Assembly: GCA_029532415.1 (NCBI GenBank)
Contig: JAQOTA010000050.1
Location: 2,232,001-2,296,000, forward strand
DNA from: Marasmius tenuissimus
Taxonomy: Eukaryota > Basidiomycota > Agaricomycetes > Agaricales > Marasmiaceae
DNA length: 64,000 bases
Direction of reading: 5' to 3'
The notes under the pieces were generated by a model. The model had not been told where the DNA came from. It ran no database searches and saw nothing but the letters and a program-made list of their open reading frames with translations. Shown one piece after another: positions 50,495 through 59,496 of this stretch (position 1 is the first letter of the stretch; each line of letters starts with the position of its first letter). The position numbers and the translations under genes were made by a program.

Positions 50495-50903
50495 TTATTT
50501 GCGCCGCAGCGTACGGCTAAACGGGCAGTCGCACAGGCTAGGGAACTCTGTCTGGCTGCAGTTCCTACTTATAAGTAGGACCAGCGCAGGTTCACCTCTT
50601 ACCCTCCTACCCTTACCTCTTACCTCTGGATAGGAAGAACAAAGCCCCTTGTGTCTTTGACTCACTGACGCCACTCAACAGCCCTCGGAGTCCTGCCTCT
50701 ATCGAAACTGCTCTGTTCCGGACATGCACAAAGAGCAGGGCCGCTGGTCGCAGGCTGGGATTGAGGTCCTGGAAGACATCACATTGCATGCAGAAGGGAG
50801 ATGCTGTATCAGGATGATAAAGGATAACAGCTGACTCTGCACCCACAGAGTTGCCGCTGGACCATTCAGCTGTTGCTGGTGTCATGGAGAGCAGGCACCT
50901 CTA

Positions 50904-51480
50904 ATGTGGGAGTTGCCACCGAAGGCGAAATCAGAACCGAATAGCCTGATATATGACCCCATCTACAAGAAATTGAAGGGGAGACTTGTGCGGTACATCA
51001 TCGAGCCTAAGGCTGCAGGGCAAAAGGGACACTACAATTCATCATTATCTAATAGATCCACACCCAGATCCCAGACGCCCGACGACTCAGAATCATCACA
51101 GAGTTCACCTTGATCTCCAATAAGTTCCGAGGGGTCAGAATCGCAGCATTTCTCGTCATCTTCCTCTTCAGACTCGTTTCCACTTGAAAACAATGCTCGA
51201 TCTCAGGAAAAATGCCGTGGTACACTTCGACAGCAGCAGGAGCAAAGAGTGTAAGGAGGCGGAGGAGAAGTGTGAAGAACAAGACAGAGCTGACAGAGAA
51301 CATAGTGAAAAGGAGGAAAGGCAATGAGTGGAAGAAGAGGCAGAGGAGAAGCATAAAGAGCAAGACAGAGCCAATAGAGAGTGTAGAGAGCGGGAGGAAA
51401 GGCAACTGGTGGAAGAAGCGTGGTGCCGTCCTACTCAGCAAGAACGACGGGGCGGTAGTCATGGCTCCTGGTTCTCTGGC
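50904..51480 (+). mobile_element. Relic coding DNA resembling a retroelement gag/linker region
   Basis: A broken frame with a Lys/Ser-rich start (PIYKKLKGRLVRYIIEPKA) is followed by a highly charged Glu/Arg/Lys region at 51210-51440. The latter is made of two 81 bp repeats. The frame is stopped by TGA at 51325-51327, where the second unit has CTG. No protease, reverse transcriptase or integrase motif is seen. The call as retroelement debris rests on composition and on the LTR-like sequence that follows, so it is weak. Confidence 0.3.
51256..51417 (+). repeat. Two tandem 81-bp units coding a charged helix
   Basis: Units start at 51256 and 51337. Both code EEQDRA-like and KHKEQDRAN-like segments ending EERQ.VEE in the same frame, so the period is 27 codons. 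The first carries a TGA in place of CTG. Confidence 0.75.
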
Positions 51481-52310
51481 ACGGTGTTACATCCATGCCG
51501 GTTCCGGGGTTTCTGAAGACTTCTATCCACCTTCTGGAGATTCCGATACCCGGAATCTACTTTATGTTTCTCTTCCTTCATGATCCTTTCCGGAACATGA
51601 CTTCGGATTCCGATGTCGTGTCCCTGGTACTTACGGATCGGAGATACATATATACCGTTCATTTCCGAGTAGTATGTAGACTCTACATTCCGACATTCCG
51701 CTTTCCATTCTATCATGACTCATCCCGTACATTCCATTCTGACACTTCATTTCTGATTCATCTCCGACTCCGGAACTTCACCTTCTGTCTTGGATTCCGT
51801 ACTGTACATACATTCTCTCCTGCTCTTGACTCACCTTTGGTACTACGATCGCCGGAACCCCTTTGGAGGTCTCAAAGATCGATACATATATAAGCTAGAT
51901 ACTTCACGACTTGTATTCCTCAGAATTAAAATCAACTTGGTTTCCGTTTTATCTCATTCATCTCATTCCGTCTCTTTATCTCTATCTCCTCTACATCTTT
52001 ATCTTCCTTTCTCTTCTGGTCAAGGACAACTCAACTCAACGGTGTCATTGGTGAAACCTTCGACTGTTGTCTAGCCATCCGTTCGGCCTTCCGGTCGTTG
52101 GAACCTCTCTCCAACTCCGACTAGTCCATTCCGGCATGTCGGCTTCCGTCTTTTTCTGCTCGGACTTCCGTCTGGGCTGTCATATCCGCACGATCCTAAC
52201 ACATGGGCACCCCAAAATCATCTCTCCCAACTCCTCGAACGACACTGAAAAAGGCCTTTGCCCCATGAAAGACGTATGTTGCCAACCCCAAGAGTGAGCT
52301 CAACATTGCC
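51481..52310 (+). mobile_element. Possible LTR-like non-coding relic
   Basis: The stretch begins near GTGTTACATCC (LTRs often open TGTTA) and is pyrimidine-rich with repeated TTCCGG/ATTCCG words. It contains a TATA box ATATATAAG near 51886 followed by a CT-rich leader. A possible end is GAGCTCAACA near 52310. I found no second copy, primer-binding site or target duplication in the window. Confidence 0.28.
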
Positions 52311-52354
52311 GAGAAAGTGGTCCATATAGAGTGTGGGGAACAATTCCTGGCTGA

Positions 52355-52374
52355 GTTAATAACATGTTATTAAC
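52355..52374. repeat. 20-bp perfect palindrome
   Basis: GTTAATAACATGTTATTAAC is its own reverse complement, and a partial third copy of the TTATTAACAT word follows to 52390. It lies 359 bp before the acidic partner gene and may mark an element edge or a binding site. Confidence 0.7.
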
Positions 52375-52732
52375 ATGCATTATTAACATAGTGGCAAATA
52401 ATTCAATGTTCACCTGTTACAGCTATTTCTGGAACTTAGGGCGTGGGCGTTTTTTTCCCCCGTGTGAGCCCAGATACAGGGAAAACAGTATGCAATTTTT
52501 AGGGCTTGTAAATAGCAAGTAATTTATACCGGGCATATACCACTCTTGAGAGAAAAATCAGGGCTTTTAGCTGATATACTTTTTGTGGTTGTCAGTGCGG
52601 AGGAAGGGTGACAGCAAGCTCACTGTTGTTCACAGTGCTTGGGGATCGTGGGAACTTTGACCCAAACTGTAGTCGTGTCTGACACGTCCTTTGTGTTTCT
52701 CGTTCTTCTCTCTCACCATCCTGACCTAATCC

Positions 52733-54308
52733 ATGCCTAAAAGGCAAAAACCATCTGGAAAACCTCAAGGTCGGCTACGAAAAAATCCAGGAGCTGCCCA
52801 GCCTAAATCTACCAGAGCAAGTACATGTACCGCATCAAATTCAATGCGAATTGCCAGTCCCAGGGCGGATTCTCTAGTCTATCCAGAGGATGATGACAAG
52901 AAAGGCAGCATAAAAGACAACGTAGACTCACTATTTGGCGAGGAGGACAAGCATGATGATGATCGATCTGATGGCAAGCCAGAACTAGTGGATGTTCTGA
53001 GTGATGATTCAGATGGTGTTGAAGTTGAAGATGAAGAACCTCTGGCAAAAAAGGGGAAAGCAAAATCAGGCAAAGCAGATGCTATCACAGATGGTGAGCT
53101 CAAAGACCACACAAGACCATCAACTGACCATATTTGCTGACTGTGGTCCTTAGTTGTTGTTCTCCGTGTGGACACTCCAGACGGAAACTCAGTGCGTCAA
53201 GAGGTCCCGTTCTATGAGGAATGGGAGGACATACTAGAGATTATATACAGCTGCATGCGCTGTGAGGACATCCCAGTCAAGCTACCACTCTCTTACCGGC
53301 TAGCCAATTGGACCGCAAAGACCCTTTCATCTCTGCTCACTGATCGGGCTGACTGGCAAGGCTGTGTAAAGGATGTGAAGGCATACTAGAAGAAGAAGAA
53401 TGAATATCTCACTGTTCAGATTAGTACAACTGAGCAGGTACGTTTGTCTTTGTCTTATAAGGCTCAACCAGACCTGACATGAATACAGTACATGAGATCC
53501 CTCAATGCTGCCTGGAAGAAGAAGAATGGTAACACCAGAAACACTGCGTTGATTTCAAGCTCTAGTAGAGGTAGCTGGAGTTCAAAAGGCAAGACCTGGG
53601 AGGAGCCACTCTTAGATTTGCTTGGCAATGAAGGAAATGAGAATGAGAATGGCAATGAACCTATCGATGATGTGGGAGGAAGTTTGTCTCTGATGGAGCA
53701 GGAGCAACAGTGGGGAGAGCGCCTTCATGCGACATACACTCAATGCCAGGCGTGTGGGCCAAAGGTCATGTGTAAAATTGATAATGACAGAAACCACCGT
53801 CATGTCAAGCATGCACACGCAAATGCATGGGTCAACACACTCGTGAGTTGTTTATTTTGATGCAGATTGAATGTAATCAGAACCAGTATGGGAACAGGCA
53901 CTACGAACACGCGGCGTTACACTCAAGACACCTCTGAAATCTGATCTTTTCTCTCCCTGGCACAAAAGTCTCCACAAACCGTTATCCAAAGCCATACCAT
54001 CTTCTTTTCCGCCATATATTCTGCTACAACCTGCACCCTCCGATGGAGTAAACAGCACACTCTTGGCTGCAACAGTTGCACTTGTTGCAAAAGCTCTCAA
54101 CAAGGAGTCGCCAGCAAAGAGTGGTGGTAGCTGTTCTATTGATGATGGTGATCTTGAATATCTATTGATTTCATCTTTTATTGCTGCACTTCATACAAAG
54201 CAACCTCAGCGTAATCTCGATTTGTATGCTGATGTCTTCAAGCATCAGGATCTCTACAACATCGATGAACTGGTAGACATGTCAATCACCGATCTCACTG
54301 CGGTGTAA
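52733..54308 (+). pseudogene. Acidic partner gene beside the hAT transposase, disrupted
   Basis: No known family. The first exon starts MPKRQKPSGKPQGRLRKNPG, basic, and then turns acidic (VDSLFGEEDKHDDDRSDG, DGVEVEDEEPLAKKGK). An intron near 53094-53153 leads to VVLRVDTPDGNSVRQEVPFY and EEWEDILEIIYSCMRCEDIP. The frame meets TAG at 53387-53389, where a Gln codon would fit (KAY stop KKKNEYL). Later parts are YMRSLNAAWKKKNGNTRNT, a Cys/His segment CQACGPKVMCKIDNDRNH, and after a probable frameshift FSPWHKSLHKPLSKAIP. The end is NIDELVDMSITDLTAV at 54308. It runs convergent to the transposase, so it may be the second gene of the same transposon. The stop and shift make it non-functional as read. 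Confidence 0.5.
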
Positions 54309-54406
54309 AGCACCACTCGCGGTGTATAATAAAATCTAACTCGTAGGTCAAATCCTCCCAACACTCAAGAGTGTAGCTGAAGGGTGCGGGAATCGGGGAT
54401 CGGCGT

Positions 54407-56907
54407 TGTAGCGCCTGCTATTGAAAAGCAGCTTCGGAGCCTTGTTTTTGTGCGATTTTAGCATAAAACAGATAAGAAATGACTAGGTAATACGAGTACT
54501 AGAGTGAGTCCCGAGCGGCTAGTAAAAGGCTCAGATCCTAGCATAAGGAGAGAATAGCGCCTCGGAGGCGTCTCTCCTTATCTCTGAAAACTGTAGGAGT
54601 CGTATAACTGACGAAAGTATCACTTCGGAGGCACGACTAGGACCTGTAGTCATAACAAGGGAATATCTCCAGTGGCTCGGAGGCATCGTACTAAGGATTA
54701 GAATAACAGAATCAGACTTAACGAAGACCTGTACTAGTAGGGATAGACAGAGGAGGTCACCGCAGAAGCATGGATGGTCGGAAAGCGAGACTAAGTCGAG
54801 CCTCAGAAGCTTGGTATAAGGTCGAGGCCTCGCTTTGGAAGCATGATTGATTCAAGTATACTAGGAATACTACAGGTTACGCTAGTCATCCATATTGGCT
54901 AGAGCTACCTCATCCCAACCGAAGTAATTATCTACATTGGAATCTTCAGGATAATAAGAATCAATGAAGGTTTCATGATCTAGATAATCGGTATAGAATG
55001 GATCGCATAAAATAGGATTATAGAAAGAAAAGGATCGAGAGAGCCAACGACCCATGACAAGGGAGTACTTGAAGAACACGAGCTTGGTATAGTCAAGCTT
55101 CGGAGGTGCTGGGCACTCAGCACAGCTGACGACGGCGTCGATCCAAGCGTTGACGGCTCCAGGAGTACGAGCGGTTTTGAAGTCGAGGAAACCAACTCGA
55201 GCAATAGACTCGGCGACCATGTCGATGACAGACCTGGCGTCGTGAGGAATGAAGTGGTCAAAGGTGTCCTCGCAGAGATAGATTTCGTCCTGGATCATGT
55301 CATAACGAATCACGTAGCCCCAGTAGATGGATCTGTGGCGACTGAGGAAGAACTGCTGGAAGATGATTCCGAGGATAGCTTCTCGTTCTGCGTCGAGTGG
55401 AATGGGTAGGATGATGCGGCGCTCCTTGATCTTATCAGAGTAATCTTCTGGATACCACCAGAGCTTATACAACTCTGGAGAGGAAGTCAGAAGGCCGCCT
55501 CAGAATCTAGAAAGAAGAAAGGCTTACTATAGAGTAAGTTGCGAAAGTGGTCTTCAATGTTATGCAAGTGTGCCATAGTACGCTTGGGGAAAAGTAAGCA
55601 AGGAATTGGGACAACCTAGCACTTGCTTTTACTGACCTCTGGACTGGCCGCTGAAATGGAAATTTTACTTCGGAAACTAGGAAATTAGCGCTTCGGAGGC
55701 GTGGATCCGAACCAGGCACTGGGCGCTAAACAATGATCGAGAAGTGATCGAAGGAGTTGCACCGTCGAGGTACCTCCCTTGTACTCGTACATGGAGATAT
55801 TGACTGTACTAAGGGCATAGTTGGTGCTGGTGGCAAAACACAGTGCTCAACTGCACTGGGAGGCAAGGGACTAGAAAGAAAGGAATGGTGTACCAAAGAA
55901 TCGAGTAGGAGTTCTGGCTGAACCATTGAACTATTACCCGGTATCCAAGGCACCAAGATTGGATATAGTGGGGCAGCCATATGGATGGCAGGACGTCAGA
56001 ATTATCCGAGCTACGGAAAGGACATCGACCTGGCTATGAACGGCTGGGTAACTCCATGAATATAGGCATCTAGTAGCACTTCGGAGGCAAGTACTTTGCT
56101 TCAGACGAAGGGAGTATATGCTTTGGAGGCAGACAGAACAGGATGACCTATGATGATTGAAGGGTCTAGAACCGGAGAATCAATGCTGCGGAGGCAGATA
56201 GGCAGAACGGAACCATCGATAGGAGAGACCCGGAAGAAAAGAATGTTAGAGAATGTTCGAGGCTGATGATACTTCCGAAGCAAATTATTGGTTTTGACTT
56301 TGGGGTTCAAAAGCGTAGATTAAACACAAAAACTCTCCAAGTATATTCCAAAGTAGGTAGTTTATGCCTCCGAGGCATGGTTTATTCAATATTTGTACAA
56401 TTCGGTAGAATTAGAGCCTCCTAGGGTATATAAGCAGTGGGGTTTTCATTAAGAATCCCCAAGCAATCCGTACGATTAGTATTCAGAGGATACGAAGCTA
56501 TTCCACTTGTTGGGTAGTCAGTTGACTTGGGAGCGCTTCTGGAGAGACATTAGAACGGAATAGAACTTTGTTTGCCCAAACCTAGAAAATCCATTGAACA
56601 CTTGCTTGACCTTGACTTTGCATTGTTTGTCTGCAACGCCAACTTGACTGGCTGAGCTATTGTTGAACTTCCGAAGCTAATTGGGCTGAGGATATTGTTC
56701 GCCGTTGACAGTTGGTCTTCGGTTATTGACAGACTTGATTGGAGTCTTTATTGCCATTGTTTGATTTGATTGTCTTGTTGCCCCTTGCTGTTCGAGTGGT
56801 TCAGAAGCTAGTCGAAGCCTAAGAATGCACTTCCGAAGCACCAAACAAACTCTACACTCCCCGAAACAACCTATAAACCTCTCTTCCGAACCCCACTTTT
56901 GACCTCC
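54407..56907. repeat. Left arm of the palindrome (2,501 bp)
   Basis: The outer end opens TGTAGCGCCTGCTATTG and is followed by GAAAAGCAGC. The TGCT...AGCA part could form a small hairpin. The gene in this arm runs on the minus strand. A TATA-like TATATAAG at 56427-56434 points to the centre. Besides the gene, short open frames occur at 55726-55980 and 56101-56310 with no recognisable product. Confidence 0.9.
54882..55576 (-). CDS. Unknown 213-residue protein, left-arm copy
   Basis: I do not recognise the family. An ATG at 55576 opens MAHLHNIEDHFRNLLY, then a 53 bp intron (GTAAGC to CTCCAG, 55475-55527) joins to KLYKLWWYPEDYSDKI. The body includes PIPLDAEREAILGIIFQQFF, HRSIYWGYVIRYDMIQDEI, DTFDHFIPHDARSVIDMVAE and SCAECPAPPKLDYTKLVFF. 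The C-terminus is acidic and aromatic, ending FGWDEVALANMDD with TAG at 54882-54884. The protein is rich in Trp, Tyr and Asp with no signal peptide or clear membrane span. A correctly spliced, uninterrupted frame argues for a recently active gene. A retroelement capsid-type protein is one guess without motif support. Confidence 0.7.
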
Positions 56908-56995
56908 GCTCTTAGCCAGACTGCAATAGTAGGCTGAAGGAAATCTGACTCAAGAAACTATCCAACTAAGGTAGCTTCGCCTCTGAAACCAGTTT
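56908..56995. other. 88-bp unique spacer at the palindrome centre
   Basis: The only part of the element not mirrored. It starts GCTCTTAGCCAGACTG and ends AAACCAGTTT. It shows no gene and no internal repeat. Such spacers are expected at inverted-duplication junctions or foldback loops. Confidence 0.85.
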
Positions 56996-59496
56996 GGAGG
57001 TCAAAAGTGGGGTTCGGAAGAGAGGTTTATAGGTTGTTTCGGGGAGTGTAGAGTTTGTTTGGTGCTTCGGAAGTGCATTCTTAGGCTTCGACTAGCTTCT
57101 GAACCACTCGAACAGCAAGGGGCAACAAGACAATCAAATCAAACAATGGCAATAAAGACTCCAATCAAGTCTGTCAATAACCGAAGACCAACTGTCAACG
57201 GCGAACAATATCCTCAGCCCAATTAGCTTCGGAAGTTCAACAATAGCTCAGCCAGTCAAGTTGGCGTTGCAGACAAACAATGCAAAGTCAAGGTCAAGCA
57301 AGTGTTCAATGGATTTTCTAGGTTTGGGCAAACAAAGTTCTATTCCGTTCTAATGTCTCTCCAGAAGCGCTCCCAAGTCAACTGACTACCCAACAAGTGG
57401 AATAGCTTCGTATCCTCTGAATACTAATCGTACGGATTGCTTGGGGATTCTTAATGAAAACCCCACTGCTTATATACCCTAGGAGGCTCTAATTCTACCG
57501 AATTGTACAAATATTGAATAAACCATGCCTCGGAGGCATAAACTACCTACTTTGGAATATACTTGGAGAGTTTTTGTGTTTAATCTACGCTTTTGAACCC
57601 CAAAGTCAAAACCAATAATTTGCTTCGGAAGTATCATCAGCCTCGAACATTCTCTAACATTCTTTTCTTCCGGGTCTCTCCTATCGATGGTTCCGTTCTG
57701 CCTATCTGCCTCCGCAGCATTGATTCTCCGGTTCTAGACCCTTCAATCATCATAGGTCATCCTGTTCTGTCTGCCTCCAAAGCATATACTCCCTTCGTCT
57801 GAAGCAAAGTACTTGCCTCCGAAGTGCTACTAGATGCCTATATTCATGGAGTTACCCAGCCGTTCATAGCCAGGTCGATGTCCTTTCCGTAGCTCGGATA
57901 ATTCTGACGTCCTGCCATCCATATGGCTGCCCCACTATATCCAATCTTGGTGCCTTGGATACCGGGTAATAGTTCAATGGTTCAGCCAGAACTCCTACTC
58001 GATTCTTTGGTACACCATTCCTTTCTTTCTAGTCCCTTGCCTCCCAGTGCAGTTGAGCACTGTGTTTTGCCACCAGCACCAACTATGCCCTTAGTACAGT
58101 CAATATCTCCATGTACGAGTACAAGGGAGGTACCTCGACGGTGCAACTCCTTCGATCACTTCTCGATCATTGTTTAGCGCCCAGTGCCTGGTTCGGATCC
58201 ACGCCTCCGAAGCGCTAATTTCCTAGTTTCCGAAGTAAAATTTCCATTTCAGCGGCCAGTCCAGAGGTCAGTAAAAGCAAGTGCTAGGTTGTCCCAATTC
58301 CTTGCTTACTTTTCCCCAAGCGTACTATGGCACACTTGCATAACATTGAAGACCACTTTCGCAACTTACTCTATAGTAAGCCTTTCTTCTTTCTAGATTC
58401 TGAGGCGGCCTTCTGACTTCCTCTCCAGAGTTGTATAAGCTCTGGTGGTATCCAGAAGATTACTCTGATAAGATCAAGGAGCGCCGCATCATCCTACCCA
58501 TTCCACTCGACGCAGAACGAGAAGCTATCCTCGGAATCATCTTCCAGCAGTTCTTCCTCAGTCGCCACAGATCCATCTACTGGGGCTACGTGATTCGTTA
58601 TGACATGATCCAGGACGAAATCTATCTCTGCGAGGACACCTTTGACCACTTCATTCCTCACGACGCCAGGTCTGTCATCGACATGGTCGCCGAGTCTATT
58701 GCTCGAGTTGGTTTCCTCGACTTCAAAACCGCTCGTACTCCTGGAGCCGTCAACGCTTGGATCGACGCCGTCGTCAGCTGTGCTGAGTGCCCAGCACCTC
58801 CGAAGCTTGACTATACCAAGCTCGTGTTCTTCAAGTACTCCCTTGTCATGGGTCGTTGGCTCTCTCGATCCTTTTCTTTCTATAATCCTATTTTATGCGA
58901 TCCATTCTATACCGATTATCTAGATCATGAAACCTTCATTGATTCTTATTATCCTGAAGATTCCAATGTAGATAATTACTTCGGTTGGGATGAGGTAGCT
59001 CTAGCCAATATGGATGACTAGCGTAACCTGTAGTATTCCTAGTATACTTGAATCAATCATGCTTCCAAAGCGAGGCCTCGACCTTATACCAAGCTTCTGA
59101 GGCTCGACTTAGTCTCGCTTTCCGACCATCCATGCTTCTGCGGTGACCTCCTCTGTCTATCCCTACTAGTACAGGTCTTCGTTAAGTCTGATTCTGTTAT
59201 TCTAATCCTTAGTACGATGCCTCCGAGCCACTGGAGATATTCCCTTGTTATGACTACAGGTCCTAGTCGTGCCTCCGAAGTGATACTTTCGTCAGTTATA
59301 CGACTCCTACAGTTTTCAGAGATAAGGAGAGACGCCTCCGAGGCGCTATTCTCTCCTTATGCTAGGATCTGAGCCTTTTACTAGCCGCTCGGGACTCACT
59401 CTAGTACTCGTATTACCTAGTCATTTCTTATCTGTTTTATGCTAAAATCGCACAAAAACAAGGCTCCGAAGCTGCTTTTCAATAGCAGGCGCTACA
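56996..59496. repeat. Right arm of the palindrome (2,501 bp)
   Basis: Exact mirror of the left arm where compared. Outer end ...GGCGCTACA at 59488-59496. The TATA-like box is at 57469-57476 on the minus strand. Just outside the arm the pairing stops at 59497 against 54406. Confidence 0.9.
58327..59021 (+). CDS. Unknown 213-residue protein, right-arm copy
   Basis: Mirror copy of the gene at 54882-55576, with the same exons: 58327-58375 and 58429-59021. Both splice sites are intact (CTATA then GTAAGC; CTCCAG then AGTTG). The product is identical to the left copy. The two genes are divergent, each reading outward from the palindrome centre, with about 2.75 kb between their start codons. The frame upstream of 58429 is closed except through the intron, so the start at 58327 is the only ATG giving the conserved frame. 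Confidence 0.7.

Larger units (their letters stand above)
54407..59496. mobile_element. 5.1 kb palindromic element with two 2.5 kb mirror arms
   Basis: Arms 54407-56907 and 56996-59496 are reverse complements around an 88 bp spacer. Every open frame in one arm has an exact mirror in the other (paired coordinates always sum to 113,903) with the same protein sequence, so there are no indels and the compared parts are identical. Both ends read TGTAGCGCC inward. I see no target duplication in the adjacent bases. The element carries a spliced gene in each arm and about fifteen copies per arm of a GCTTCGGAGGC-like motif. It sits between convergent transposon-type genes. No transposase or reverse transcriptase is seen in it. 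A foldback element, an inverted dimer, or an assembly artefact are all possible. Confidence 0.8.

Noticed and set aside
57593..58177. Two short mirror open frames in the palindrome arms
   Set aside because: They start with ATG and are mirrored only because the DNA is; no motif or splice signal supports them as genes.
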